Shown here in pieces: positions 7,811-16,328 of a stretch of 64,000 bases of DNA. Below the pieces are notes generated by a model, which did no database searches, was not told the origin of the DNA, and worked only from the letters and a program-made list of their open reading frames with translations. A program made the position numbers and the translations under genes. Source of the DNA: Radiobacillus deserti (GTDB lineage: Bacteria > Bacillota > Bacilli > Bacillales > Amphibacillaceae); contig NZ_CP041666.1 of the NCBI RefSeq assembly GCF_007301515.1, positions 3,472,001 through 3,536,000 of the forward strand, read 5' to 3'. Each line of letters opens with the position of its first letter. The first letter of the stretch is position 1.

Positions 7811-8653
7811 ATGAAAAAAACAAGTCAAAAAACAAACAAACTAGTATCGAAAGTGTTCTTGTATTTCTTTTTACTTGTGTTTTTGTTCATCTCTATCTTT
7901 CCGTTTTATTGGATGTTTGTTGGATCAACCAATCATACAAGTAAAATGTTTACCAACCCACCAACCTTAACATTTGGCGATCAGTTCATGACAAACTTAA
8001 CGAATCTTAATGATTCGATTGGCATTTTTCGAGTTCTATTTAACTCTCTTTTTGTCTCTCTCGTATTTGTTGTGTTATCTTTATTGGTTTGTACATTTGC
8101 AGCGTACGCCCTGTCCAAATTTAAATTTAGAGGTAGAAATACTATCTTTATGACGTTTGTGCTTTCTATGATGATTCCATACCAAGCAACGATTATTCCG
8201 TTGTTTCGTATGATGACAGAATTTAATCTATTAAATACTTACTTTGCACTGATAGCACCACAGCTTTGCTTTCCATTTGCCATTTTTTTAATGAGACAAA
8301 ACTTTTTAGCATTTCCCGACTCTCTTATTGAGTCTTCTAGAATCGACGGTGCTGGCGAATTTAGAATTTTTTGGTCGGTCGTATTACCATCGATGAAGCC
8401 AGCTCTTGCTGCTACGTCCATTTACCTGTTTATGATGCAATGGAACAACTTTATGTGGCCATTAGTAGCCGTTAACTCTCCGGAAATGTACACATTTCCA
8501 GTGGCTTTATCTAGTTTAATAGGGATTTCGATGATTGACTACGGTCAAATCATGGTAGGCATTTCCATCGCCACTATCCCAATTATTATCTTTTTCTTGT
8601 TATTACAAAGACATTTCATTGCCGGCATGCTTGGCAGTGCAGTAAAAGGCTAA
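7811..8653 (+). CDS. Sugar ABC transporter permease (MalG/GanQ-like)
   Basis: A 280-residue permease with an EAA loop (ESSRIDGAGEFRIFWSVVLP) and the usual six-segment layout. ATG 7811 begins one base after the stop of the preceding permease and has AGGAG 9 bases upstream, so translation is probably coupled. In-frame starts at 7793 and 7802 overlap the upstream gene and lack a ribosome site. Confidence 0.88.
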   Translation: MKKTSQKTNKLVSKVFLYFFLLVFLFISIFPFYWMFVGSTNHTSKMFTNPPTLTFGDQFMTNLTNLNDSIGIFRVLFNSLFVSLVFVVLSLLVCTFAAYALSKFKFRGRNTIFMTFVLSMMIPYQATIIPLFRMMTEFNLLNTYFALIAPQLCFPFAIFLMRQNFLAFPDSLIESSRIDGAGEFRIFWSVVLPSMKPALAATSIYLFMMQWNNFMWPLVAVNSPEMYTFPVALSSLIGISMIDYGQIMVGISIATIPIIIFFLLLQRHFIAGMLGSAVKG

Positions 8654-8692
8654 CGCCAAACCAATAAAACAACGATGTGAGGAGTTTTCGCT

Positions 8693-10777
8693 ATGGCTAA
8701 GAAATATCCAACCATTCATAAAAGTGTAAAAGGATTTATGCATGGAGGAGATTATAATCCGGATCAATGGCTCCGCTATCCAGATATTTTAGAAGAGGAT
8801 CTTCGTCTAATGAAATTAGCGAAATGTAATACATTCTCGATTAATATATTTAGTTGGGCAGCCATCGAGCCAGAAGAAGGGAACTACTCCTTTGAATGGT
8901 TAGATAAAATAATGGATGACCTTGCGGAAAATGGGTCCCACGTCATCTTGGCAACACCAAGTGGATCCAGGCCTGCATGGCTCTCCCAAAAATACCCGGA
9001 AGTATTAAGAGTGGAAAGCAATCGGGTTCGAAATCTGCACGGGTTAAGACATAACCATTGTTTTACCTCTCCAGTTTACAGAGAAAAGACAGCTGCTTTA
9101 AATCGTATGCTTGCAGAACGGTACAAAGATCACCCTGCCTTAATCATGTGGCACGTATCGAACGAATATGGTGGGGAATGTCATTGTGATTTGTGCCAAG
9201 ATGCTTTTCGTAGCTGGCTGAAACAAAAATATAAAACATTAGATCACTTAAACCATGCCTGGTGGACAGGGTTCTGGAGTCATACCTTTACTGACTGGGA
9301 TCAAATCGAATCTCCAGCACCACATGGCGAGTACCAAGTGCACGGACATAATCTCGACTGGAAACGGTTTGTGACAGATCAGACGATTGATTTTTATAAA
9401 AATGAAATTGTTCCGCTAAGAGAAATCACGCCGGATATCCCCGTAACGACGAACTTTATGGGGGATTATCCTAAGATGGGACCGTATCTTGGCTTAAACT
9501 ATCAAAGGTTTGCACAGGAAGTAGATGTTGTGACGTGGGATAGCTATCCAGCTTGGCATAGTAGCTACCAGGAAAACTGGGAGCTTGCTAGAGATGTGGC
9601 GTTTGTCCATGATTTGTTCCGCTCGTTAAAAGGTGGCCAACCGTTTCTTATTTTAGAAAGTACACCTAGTCTCGTAAACTGGCATACGATTAATCGGGCC
9701 AAGCGACCAGGCATGCATATGTTATCCTCCATGCAATCTATCGCACACGGATCCGACTCCGTCATGTATTTCCAATGGAGAAAAGGACGCGGAGCTTCTG
9801 AAAAGTTTCACGGTGCGGTGGTGGACCATGCCGGACATGAGCATACTCGAGTATTTCGTGAGGTAACCGAAGTTGGACACGTTTTAGAAAAGATTCAAGA
9901 TGTAGTGGGTACGGCTGTACAAGCAGAGGTTGCGATTATTTATGATTGGGAAAACCAATGGGCAATCGACGATGCTCAAGCATTAAAAAGAGAAAACAAA
10001 GAATACATTAAAACGTGCCAGCAGCATTACCAAGCTTTCTGGAAAAAAGGAGTTCCCGTTGATATCATATCTATGGATCAAGATGTATCGGATTACAAAT
10101 TAGTCATCGCTCCTATGCTTTACATGGTTCGACCAGGAGTTGCCGAGCGAATTGAACAGTTCGTCGAGGATGGTGGTACGTTTGTTGCCACTTACTGGAG
10201 TGGGATTGTTGATGAAAATGACCTTTGTTTCTTAGGAGGCTTCCCAGGGCCTCTCCGTAACGTATTAGGGATTTGGGTGGAGGAAATTGATTCCCTTTAT
10301 GAAACGCAATTCAACGAAGTGCAATTCATAGATACCGAGACCGCGAATGGAGCTGCGGTTTACGCCGCACGAGATTACTGTGAAGTTATTCACGCAGAAC
10401 AAGCCGAAGTGTTAGCAGAATTTAGACATGACTTTTATAAAGGGTCGCCTGCTGTCACAAAGAATAGGATAGGAAGCGGTTCTGCGTATTATCTCGCATC
10501 ACGAAATAGTGCAAAGTTTCAGGACGATTTTTATCAGAGGCTTATGGACGAGTTAGGGATTCTCCCCCCGTTATTAGACATACCAAAAAAAGTGAGTGTA
10601 CAGAAAAGAAGCGATGGGGTTCACGATTATTTATTCGTAATGAACTTTGATGATTCCGCTCAACAGATTGAATTAATAGAAGGTCAAACCCATACGAATC
10701 TACTAACAGATCAAGAAATGAGTGGGAAGATAGAGCTGGAAGGATACGGTGTCGTCGTGTTGAAGAGTAGTCAATGA
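8693..10777 (+). CDS. GH42 beta-galactosidase (GanA-like)
   Basis: A 694-residue cytoplasmic enzyme that hydrolyses terminal beta-galactosides. The acid/base is Glu158 in WHVSNEYGG and the nucleophile is Glu322 in FLILESTPS. Cys123, Cys163, Cys165 and Cys168 (CHCDLC) form the metal-binding cysteine cluster of this family. A trimerisation domain (about 395-610) and a small C-terminal beta domain follow. It is the last gene of the importer operon and would cleave the imported galactosides. GAGGAG precedes ATG 8693, and a terminator follows at 10787. Confidence 0.93.
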   Translation: MAKKYPTIHKSVKGFMHGGDYNPDQWLRYPDILEEDLRLMKLAKCNTFSINIFSWAAIEPEEGNYSFEWLDKIMDDLAENGSHVILATPSGSRPAWLSQKYPEVLRVESNRVRNLHGLRHNHCFTSPVYREKTAALNRMLAERYKDHPALIMWHVSNEYGGECHCDLCQDAFRSWLKQKYKTLDHLNHAWWTGFWSHTFTDWDQIESPAPHGEYQVHGHNLDWKRFVTDQTIDFYKNEIVPLREITPDIPVTTNFMGDYPKMGPYLGLNYQRFAQEVDVVTWDSYPAWHSSYQENWELARDVAFVHDLFRSLKGGQPFLILESTPSLVNWHTINRAKRPGMHMLSSMQSIAHGSDSVMYFQWRKGRGASEKFHGAVVDHAGHEHTRVFREVTEVGHVLEKIQDVVGTAVQAEVAIIYDWENQWAIDDAQALKRENKEYIKTCQQHYQAFWKKGVPVDIISMDQDVSDYKLVIAPMLYMVRPGVAERIEQFVEDGGTFVATYWSGIVDENDLCFLGGFPGPLRNVLGIWVEEIDSLYETQFNEVQFIDTETANGAAVYAARDYCEVIHAEQAEVLAEFRHDFYKGSPAVTKNRIGSGSAYYLASRNSAKFQDDFYQRLMDELGILPPLLDIPKKVSVQKRSDGVHDYLFVMNFDDSAQQIELIEGQTHTNLLTDQEMSGKIELEGYGVVVLKSSQ

Positions 10778-10786
10778 ATAGTAAAT

Positions 10787-10812
10787 AAAGGCCTGGGAAA
10801 TTCCAGGTCTTT
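10787..10812 (+). terminator. Terminator of the galactoside operon
   Basis: AAAGGCCTGG and CCAGGTCTTT form a 10-bp stem with one G-U pair and a 6-base loop. The T-run is short. Confidence 0.75.
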
Positions 10813-10820
10813 GCTATAAT
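10812..10820 (+). promoter_or_regulatory. Extended -10 promoter of the AraC regulator gene
   Basis: TGCTATAAT is a perfect extended -10 element about 33 bases before ATG 10854. No good -35 box lies at the right distance because the preceding terminator fills that space. Confidence 0.6.
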
Positions 10821-10853
10821 AATAAAAAGTGTTGTGTCCTAGGGGAGATTTCT

Positions 10854-11693
10854 ATGGAGAACGTAAAAATCCGCCATACCTTTTCTACAATTGAAAAATC
10901 GTTACCTTTATTTATTGAAAGCATTGGATTCAATCCGCAGGAAGAAGATTTTGCACGCCCCGAAGGATATCCATATTATCACTGGCTACAAACGTTAGAA
11001 GGTACTGGATCCTTTTCCTTTTCAGGAGAAGAATATATTTTAACTCCCGGCAAAGGAATTTTTTTAACGCCATTTACTCCTCATTCCTATCGAACTACCG
11101 GGACTAAATGGTCCACCTTATATGTGACGTTCGGTGGTTCCTCTGTCGACTCTATATTAAACTCTTTGGAGCTTAACTTTTCCGCACTTTACACAGAATC
11201 TGATGACGTTCCTTTTTCTTCTTTACTTCTAGACATGCTAAAGAAGGTCGAGAAAGATTCTGAGTTTACTAAGTTAGAATTGTCCCGTGATTTATATAGT
11301 TTTATTATTATGCTTAAGCAGTACGGAAAATTAAAAATGCAACGATCTTTATCCGATTCCTTCGATAAAATTAAGCCTGTTGTTGAATGGCTAGAAGAGC
11401 ACTATTCCGAGAATATTGGATTGGCGGAAATGGCGGATATTATGAAAATGAGCTCTCAGTATTTAACGACAATCTTTCGTGGAACCTTTGGAATTAGTCC
11501 ATACTCCTTCCTCATTCAGCTTCGGATTAGAGAAGCTAAAAAGAAGCTGTTGGCAGATCATAGCATCCCTTTAAAAGAAATCGCGGAACAGGTTGGGTTT
11601 AATGATGTAAGTCATTTCGTAGCTACTTTTCGCAAAATAGAAGGAATTACACCAAAAAAATATCGAAACTTATTTAATAAAAAGCTTCAATAA
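10854..11693 (+). CDS. AraC-family transcriptional regulator
   Basis: A 279-residue regulator: N-terminal cupin-like sugar-sensing domain (about 15-150) and two C-terminal helix-turn-helix motifs (about 170-275), the second carrying IPLKEIAEQVGFNDVSHFVATFRK in the usual position. It lies directly downstream of the galactoside importer and GH42 gene under its own promoter, so it probably activates that operon. B. subtilis uses the LacI-type GanR for the comparable genes. The coding end overlaps a bidirectional terminator. Confidence 0.85.
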   Translation: MENVKIRHTFSTIEKSLPLFIESIGFNPQEEDFARPEGYPYYHWLQTLEGTGSFSFSGEEYILTPGKGIFLTPFTPHSYRTTGTKWSTLYVTFGGSSVDSILNSLELNFSALYTESDDVPFSSLLLDMLKKVEKDSEFTKLELSRDLYSFIIMLKQYGKLKMQRSLSDSFDKIKPVVEWLEEHYSENIGLAEMADIMKMSSQYLTTIFRGTFGISPYSFLIQLRIREAKKKLLADHSIPLKEIAEQVGFNDVSHFVATFRKIEGITPKKYRNLFNKKLQ

Positions 11694-11714
11694 ACCGTGG
11701 TTTATTGAAGCTTT
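11681..11714. terminator. Bidirectional terminator
   Basis: AAGCTTCAATAAACC and GGTTTATTGAAGCTT form a 15-bp inverted repeat. It includes the last codons of the AraC gene and is followed by TTTTT on the minus strand, so it serves the minus-strand gene ending at 11717 best. Confidence 0.85.
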
Positions 11715-11716
11715 AG

Positions 11717-12055
11717 TTATGGTTCAAGAACTCGTTTCATCTGAATAATTTTTGTATGTACCACATCATTACATTTTGGAACGTACCTTTTCAAGAAAGG
11801 AACAATATCTTCTACATATTCTTCTACATTTTTCTTTTCTTGCGCTTCTTCCGGAATATTTAATACAAACCTTGCTAGCACCTGTGTTTCTAGGCATCCA
11901 TTCGACGTATTAAAGCTAGGCTTCGATATAGAGACAACCTCCTCTGTAACGATACAATCCGGGAGAGATAGAAGCTCATTCCGAATAGACTGTTCTATAT
12001 CTTCCTTCGTGTGTATTCGAATTACGCATTCCGCATAAGTAATAACCTCAATCAC
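11717..12055 (-). CDS. Hypothetical protein, 112 residues
   Basis: A soluble, mixed-charge protein without signal peptide or membrane segment, with four cysteines (10, 34, 54 and 95). I do not recognise the family. It stands alone between the AraC gene and the cytochrome bd genes, with a good terminator downstream; repeat copy 4 lies just beyond its start. Confidence 0.65.
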   Translation of the reverse strand: MIEVITYAECVIRIHTKEDIEQSIRNELLSLPDCIVTEEVVSISKPSFNTSNGCLETQVLARFVLNIPEEAQEKKNVEEYVEDIVPFLKRYVPKCNDVVHTKIIQMKRVLEP

Positions 12056-12113
12056 ATGAACCGCCTCCGAAACAATCTGGTAGTCCTATTATATCATACC
12101 AACCCATTCGACA

Positions 12114-12156
12114 GGTGCCTGTCACCACCCGAAAAATCTTGTTTCACATGTTTCAC
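12114..12156 (+). repeat. Dispersed hairpin repeat, copy 4
   Basis: GGTG-CCTGT-CACC, then the conserved ACCCGAAAAATC tail and two TTTCAC units set closer together than in the other copies. Read in one frame this repeat encodes MPVTTRKILFH, which falsely extends the cydA frame upstream. Confidence 0.88.
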
Positions 12157-12252
12157 AGTAAGACTATAAAAGGAAGTTTTATATTCCAATACATAACTAT
12201 CCCACTGGTGGAAAATAATAGGTCGTGTAAATATGACGAGAGGAAGAAACGA

Positions 12253-13617
12253 ATGATGGATGATGTTTTAATAGCTCGATCTTTATTTGGCACAACCATG
12301 GCCTTTCATATAATTTTTGCAACAATCGGAGTAGGGCTTCCCTTAATGATTTTGACAGCAGAGCTCCTTTATCAAAAAACGAAGAACTATGAATATGTGG
12401 TGATGGCGAAACGTTGGACGAAAGCCTTCGCTGTATTACTTGGGGTCGGAATTCCAACTGGTACCATCGCCGGGGTTCAGTTATCGCTTCTATGGCCAGG
12501 GTTTATGGAGGTTATCGGTCGAGTTATGCCACTACCCTTCCAAATCGAAATCTATGCTTTCTTTGTGGAAGCACTATTTATGTCCATTTATGTGTATGCA
12601 GCAGAGCGAATCAAGCCGTGGATGCGTATTGTCAGTCTTACTTTGGTTGCTCTTGGCGCATTGGCATCTGCCGTCTTAATTACAAATGTCCACTCCTTCC
12701 AAGGTACACCTGCTGGCTTTCGAATCGAGAACGGTGAAATTGTTGACGTCGATCCATGGGCAGCATTTTTCAATCCAGGCTTTGGAGTCACTGCTCTACA
12801 TGTGGCCCTCTCCGCTTATGTCGTTGGAGCGTTTATTGTCGCCTCTGTATCTGCCTATAAAATGCTGAAGAATAAGTATGGATCACGGTTGTATAAGTTT
12901 CACCAAAGAGCCTTGATGGTTAGCTTAGTAATGGGGGCCATATTCTCCTTCTTAACCGCTATTAACGGGCACGAATCCGCCCAATTCCTACATGAATATC
13001 AGCCAGAGAAATTAGCTGCTGCAGAGGGGTTGTTTGAAACCCAATCCCATGCGCCACTGGCAATCGGTGGATTTACAGACAAGGAGACACAAGAAGTGAA
13101 AGGAGCCATTGAAATTCCATGGGCATTGAGCTTTTTGGCAGGAAATAGCTTTGAAACAGAGGTCGTCGGATTAAACGATTTCCCAGAAGAGCTTTGGCCT
13201 CCGTTATATATTCACACACTATTTAACCTGATGGTCGGGATTGGCTCTCTCCTCATTTTCATCTCGTTTTCTGGCCTTATATGGAAGAAGCTACTCAAAA
13301 AAGAGCGTTTCCCGAAGTTTTATTTTTTGATTCTAATATTGTCCGGCCCCTTATCACTCATTGCAATTGAAGCTGGATGGATTTTTGCTTGTACAGGACG
13401 ACAACCTTGGGTCATATACCGAGTGTTAAAAACAGCTGAAGCTGCTACAGAAGCAAATAACTTAGGAGTTCTCTCTATTTTATTTATCATTATTTACTTT
13501 ATCTTAGCTGTCGCGGTTGTTTCCGTGCTTCTATATTACTTCCGAAAAAATACCGTAATGGATGATTTTAAACGAGCAGAGGAAAAAGGATTGCTCTTAT
13601 ACCGTACAAACGATTAG
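12253..13617 (+). CDS. cydA: Cytochrome bd quinol oxidase subunit I
   Basis: A 454-residue membrane protein with about nine transmembrane helices, starting MMDDVLIARSLFGTTMAFH; GAGGAAG lies upstream. The open frame extends 46 codons further 5' only because it runs through repeat copy 4. The conserved GRQPW motif is present (GRQPWVIYRVLKTAEA). The short quinol-loop region resembles the cyanide-insensitive (CioA/YthA) branch of the family. Together with CydB it oxidises quinol and reduces oxygen to water. The downstream gene begins 15 bases later. Confidence 0.9.
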   Translation: MMDDVLIARSLFGTTMAFHIIFATIGVGLPLMILTAELLYQKTKNYEYVVMAKRWTKAFAVLLGVGIPTGTIAGVQLSLLWPGFMEVIGRVMPLPFQIEIYAFFVEALFMSIYVYAAERIKPWMRIVSLTLVALGALASAVLITNVHSFQGTPAGFRIENGEIVDVDPWAAFFNPGFGVTALHVALSAYVVGAFIVASVSAYKMLKNKYGSRLYKFHQRALMVSLVMGAIFSFLTAINGHESAQFLHEYQPEKLAAAEGLFETQSHAPLAIGGFTDKETQEVKGAIEIPWALSFLAGNSFETEVVGLNDFPEELWPPLYIHTLFNLMVGIGSLLIFISFSGLIWKKLLKKERFPKFYFLILILSGPLSLIAIEAGWIFACTGRQPWVIYRVLKTAEAATEANNLGVLSILFIIIYFILAVAVVSVLLYYFRKNTVMDDFKRAEEKGLLLYRTND

Positions 13618-13632
13618 TAGGAGGCGGAAAAT

Positions 13633-14679
13633 ATGACTGATGCATTACTGGCAATCACCGTATTATGGGGATTTGTTTTCATTTACGCTGTTATGGCCAC
13701 CATGGATTTTGGAGCAGGGTTCTGGTCCATGATTTATCTTAATCGCGATCGAACACAAGCGACCAATATCGCGAATCGTTATCTATCTCCAACATGGGAG
13801 GTCACGAACACATTTATCGTTGCCTTAGTAGTGGCTATCTATAGCCTTTTTCCTAAAGCTACGTACACGCTCGGAACGATTCTTCTAGTGCCAGGTAGCA
13901 TGATTTTACTTTTACTTGCTCTACGTAGTGCTTTCCTAGTATTTTCAAACATTGCAACAGAATACCGTAAACCACTTACGTACATATCCGGTATTAGTGG
14001 CATCATTATTCCCGGCATTTTAATCAGTGTCCTTCCCATCACCCACGGCCATTACATAGATGTGGTAGATGGAGTAGCCAATCTTAATCTCCAAAGGCTA
14101 TTTACGAGCCCGAACGAATATGCCTTTATCGGATTTGCAATCTGCAGTACGCTGTTTCTCTCCTCTCTATTGCTAGCGGATTATTCAAAGGTTTCTAGGG
14201 AGATGGATGCATACAAAGTCTATCTGAGAGACGCGAGAATTTTAGGTCCCATTACATTGGCCATGGCCTTTTTAGTGATGTACACGTTAAAGCATGAAGC
14301 AGCTTGGCTGTATAGTCGAATGCTACAAGATCTTCCGCTTCTGCTCGTATCGGTAACATTCTTTATTATGGGAGGACTAGGAGTCTTTCTTCCGTCCTTT
14401 TTTGAAAAAGGGGTTCGTGGAATGCCTAGACTTTCGGTCATCACGATTACAATTCAATACTTAATCGCAAGCTATGTGTACGGAAAAGCCCATTTACCGT
14501 ATATTATTTATCCTGACATCACGATACACGCTGCATTTACAGACCCGAACTCCTTTCGAGCGGTGTTCACTACCTATATCGTCGGCTTTGCTATTCTGTT
14601 CCCTGGATTCATTTATTTCTGGAGTCTGTTTATGAAAGACAAAAAGTATTTGCGACAAGCTGCCGAAGGAAAAGAATAA
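13633..14679 (+). CDS. cydB: Cytochrome bd quinol oxidase subunit II
   Basis: A 348-residue membrane protein with about eight helices. The N-terminal region (WGFVFIYAVMATMDFGAGFW) is characteristic of CydB. AGGAGG precedes ATG 13633. It forms the heterodimeric oxidase with the gene just upstream. No cydCD assembly transporter is visible in the window. Confidence 0.9.
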   Translation: MTDALLAITVLWGFVFIYAVMATMDFGAGFWSMIYLNRDRTQATNIANRYLSPTWEVTNTFIVALVVAIYSLFPKATYTLGTILLVPGSMILLLLALRSAFLVFSNIATEYRKPLTYISGISGIIIPGILISVLPITHGHYIDVVDGVANLNLQRLFTSPNEYAFIGFAICSTLFLSSLLLADYSKVSREMDAYKVYLRDARILGPITLAMAFLVMYTLKHEAAWLYSRMLQDLPLLLVSVTFFIMGGLGVFLPSFFEKGVRGMPRLSVITITIQYLIASYVYGKAHLPYIIYPDITIHAAFTDPNSFRAVFTTYIVGFAILFPGFIYFWSLFMKDKKYLRQAAEGKE

Positions 14680-14744
14680 GGTCAAGGATTCCTCTTTCTT
14701 CTATAAACACGTATAATTTCGTTAGGAAGAAGGAGGAATCAAAC

Positions 14745-15306
14745 ATGGATATTCAAGCTGTTAACGTCCAAGTTTTTCGTTGGATTTATAATCTTAGCAA
14801 AGAAGTACCGTTTCTAAATCCAGTCCTAGCCTTTATTGCAGACTATATGCTATACATCATTGGAGTCGCCGCTATTGCCTTTCTCATTTTTGGAAAAAAG
14901 AAAGAAAGAAAGAATTATGGTGCTTTACGCAAGCATTACTGCCCTTATATCCGTATCGATCGGAAAAATTGCCGGTCAACTGCATCAAAATCTTCAGCCC
15001 TTTGCGGAACTAGAAGGTGTCCATAAACTAATAGAAAAGGAAGTAAACAATTCCTTTCCTAGCGATCACACGATTTTAGTTTTTTCATTTTGTATCATGT
15101 TTAGCTTATTTTTGAGCAAATGGAAGAAAAGCTGGGTGATGTTGGCTAGCCTAGTTGGATTTTCTAGAATTTGGGTTGGCGTTCATTACCCTGGTGATGT
15201 CATCGTCGGAGCCATCATTGCTACTTCTATTGCAGTCGTCATGCTGAAACTCCACAATCGTGTTTCCAAGCAACAGATAGATGAAAAACAGGAGATGAAC
15301 CTTTAA
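14745..15306 (+). pseudogene. bcrC: Undecaprenyl-diphosphatase BcrC, frameshifted in an AAAG repeat
   Basis: Two overlapping frames together encode one BcrC-type PAP2 phosphatase, which recycles undecaprenyl diphosphate and gives bacitracin resistance. Frame 1 from ATG 14745 reads to about residue 50 (LIFGKKKER) and then runs off family sequence to a stop at 15026. Frame 2 carries the rest: MVLYASITALIS, GKIAGQLHQNLQPF, the catalytic FPSDH and SRIWVGVHYPGD. The switch lies in four AAAG units at 14897-14914; removing one 4-base unit gives KKKERIMVLYA and a continuous protein of about 185 residues. All catalytic motifs are intact, so the gene may be switchable rather than dead. Confidence 0.85.
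14897..14914 (+). repeat. AAAG tetranucleotide repeat inside bcrC
   Basis: Four tandem AAAG units plus AA, preceded by three further A residues. Gain or loss of one unit changes the reading frame of bcrC. Confidence 0.85.
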
Positions 15307-15325
15307 GTTGGCTCCTTATTTCCTA

Positions 15326-15351
15326 GTTTTAATAGAATTTGTTCAGGGAAT
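15326..15351 (+). promoter_or_regulatory. Sigma-B-like promoter of the YfkM-like gene
   Basis: GTTTTAA, a 13-base spacer and GGGAAT resemble the general-stress consensus GTTTAA-N12-15-GGGWAW. It lies about 47 bases before the start codon. The B. subtilis homologue YfkM is a sigma-B-controlled general stress protein. Confidence 0.5.
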
Positions 15352-15397
15352 ATAAAGTAACACAACATAACTTGTACAACATAAAGGAGGATGCAAG

Positions 15398-15907
15398 ATG
15401 GGCAAAAAAATCGCAACACTTATCACCAACCTTTTTGAGGATGTAGAATATACAGAGCCGGTACAAGCCTATAAAGAGGCTGGACATGAGGTTATTACAA
15501 TTGGCAAGCCTTCTGAAAAAGTAGTTACTGGTAAAAAGGATACAAAAGTGAGCATAGATAAGTCGATCGAAGACGTTCAACCTTCAGACTTTGATGCATT
15601 ATTAATTCCAGGAGGATTTTCTCCTGACCAACTGCGGGAGGATGACCGCTTTGGTGAGTTTGCAAAAGCATTTATGGAAGCAGACAAGCCTGTATTCGCA
15701 ATTTGTCATGGGCCTCAAGTATTAATTGATACAGATCTTCTTAATGGAGTCGACATGACAGGTTATAAATCGATTCGAAATGATTTAAAAAATGCTGGCG
15801 CTACCTATAAAGACGAAGAGGTTGTAGTAAGTAAAAATATTGTTACAAGTCGCGAGCCAAAGGATATTCCGGCGTTCAACCGTGAATCCTTAAAGCTTTT
15901 AGGATAA
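15398..15907 (+). CDS. DJ-1/PfpI-family general stress protein (YfkM-like)
   Basis: A 169-residue protein of the type 1 glutamine amidotransferase-like fold. The nucleophile-elbow cysteine lies in AICHGPQVL (Cys103), with the upstream Glu-containing N-terminal motif TNLFEDVEYTEP. Members act as deglycases, chaperones or peptidases; the specific activity here is not known. AAAGGAGG precedes ATG 15398. A sigma-B-like promoter upstream and a strong terminator downstream make it a single-gene unit. Confidence 0.88.
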   Translation: MGKKIATLITNLFEDVEYTEPVQAYKEAGHEVITIGKPSEKVVTGKKDTKVSIDKSIEDVQPSDFDALLIPGGFSPDQLREDDRFGEFAKAFMEADKPVFAICHGPQVLIDTDLLNGVDMTGYKSIRNDLKNAGATYKDEEVVVSKNIVTSREPKDIPAFNRESLKLLG

Positions 15908-15919
15908 AGAATCCACACG

Positions 15920-15959
15920 AAAAATCCTGTGTAGAGATTGTTCTCTATACAGGATTTTT
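15920..15959. terminator. Bidirectional terminator
   Basis: AAAAATCCTGT and ACAGGATTTTT flank an inner TAGAGA/TCTCTA stem, giving a long hairpin with T-runs on both strands between convergent genes. Confidence 0.9.
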
Positions 15960-15963
15960 CATG

Positions 15964-16227
15964 TTAATGATACATAGATTGAACCTGATCCAAATCCTTT
16001 AAAAATAAATGAACCTCTTCTTGAGTCAAGAGGATTGGAATCTGATCATATAGTGTGATAATTTGACCATCGATATCATTTTCGTGCTTTTTTAAGTAGT
16101 GATAAAGGTTAGTTAATTGATTTTCTTTTATTGTAGTTACGGTGGATACGTTTTTTACTTTTCTTAAGGAGAATTCATTGACAGTAGAATCAAATTCCCC
16201 TGATATAATTTGTCCCTCGATTAACAT
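15964..16227 (-). CDS. Hypothetical small protein, 87 residues
   Basis: A small soluble protein with an N-terminal beta-rich half and a Leu/Gln-rich helical C-terminal half. No signal, membrane segment or known motif. It has a good upstream ribosome site and is convergent with the YfkM-like gene. Family not recognised. Confidence 0.6.
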   Translation of the reverse strand: MLIEGQIISGEFDSTVNEFSLRKVKNVSTVTTIKENQLTNLYHYLKKHENDIDGQIITLYDQIPILLTQEEVHLFLKDLDQVQSMYH

Positions 16228-16328
16228 TCCGTTTCCTCCTATAAAGAATTTCTATTAGTGTACCCAAAGCGTAATAATTGATTTACTAGGGAAAAATACG
16301 TTATACAAATAGAAAGGAGTGTGACAAA

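Noticed and set aside
12115..12252. 46-codon N-terminal extension of cydA
   Set aside because: It encodes repeat copy 4 and AT-rich leader; the family-like start is ATG 12253 with a ribosome site.
14894..14900. AAAAAAG slippery heptamer in bcrC as a programmed -1 frameshift
   Set aside because: The heptamer is in phase, but a -1 shift does not lead into the downstream bcrC frame; a +1 or -2 shift would be needed.
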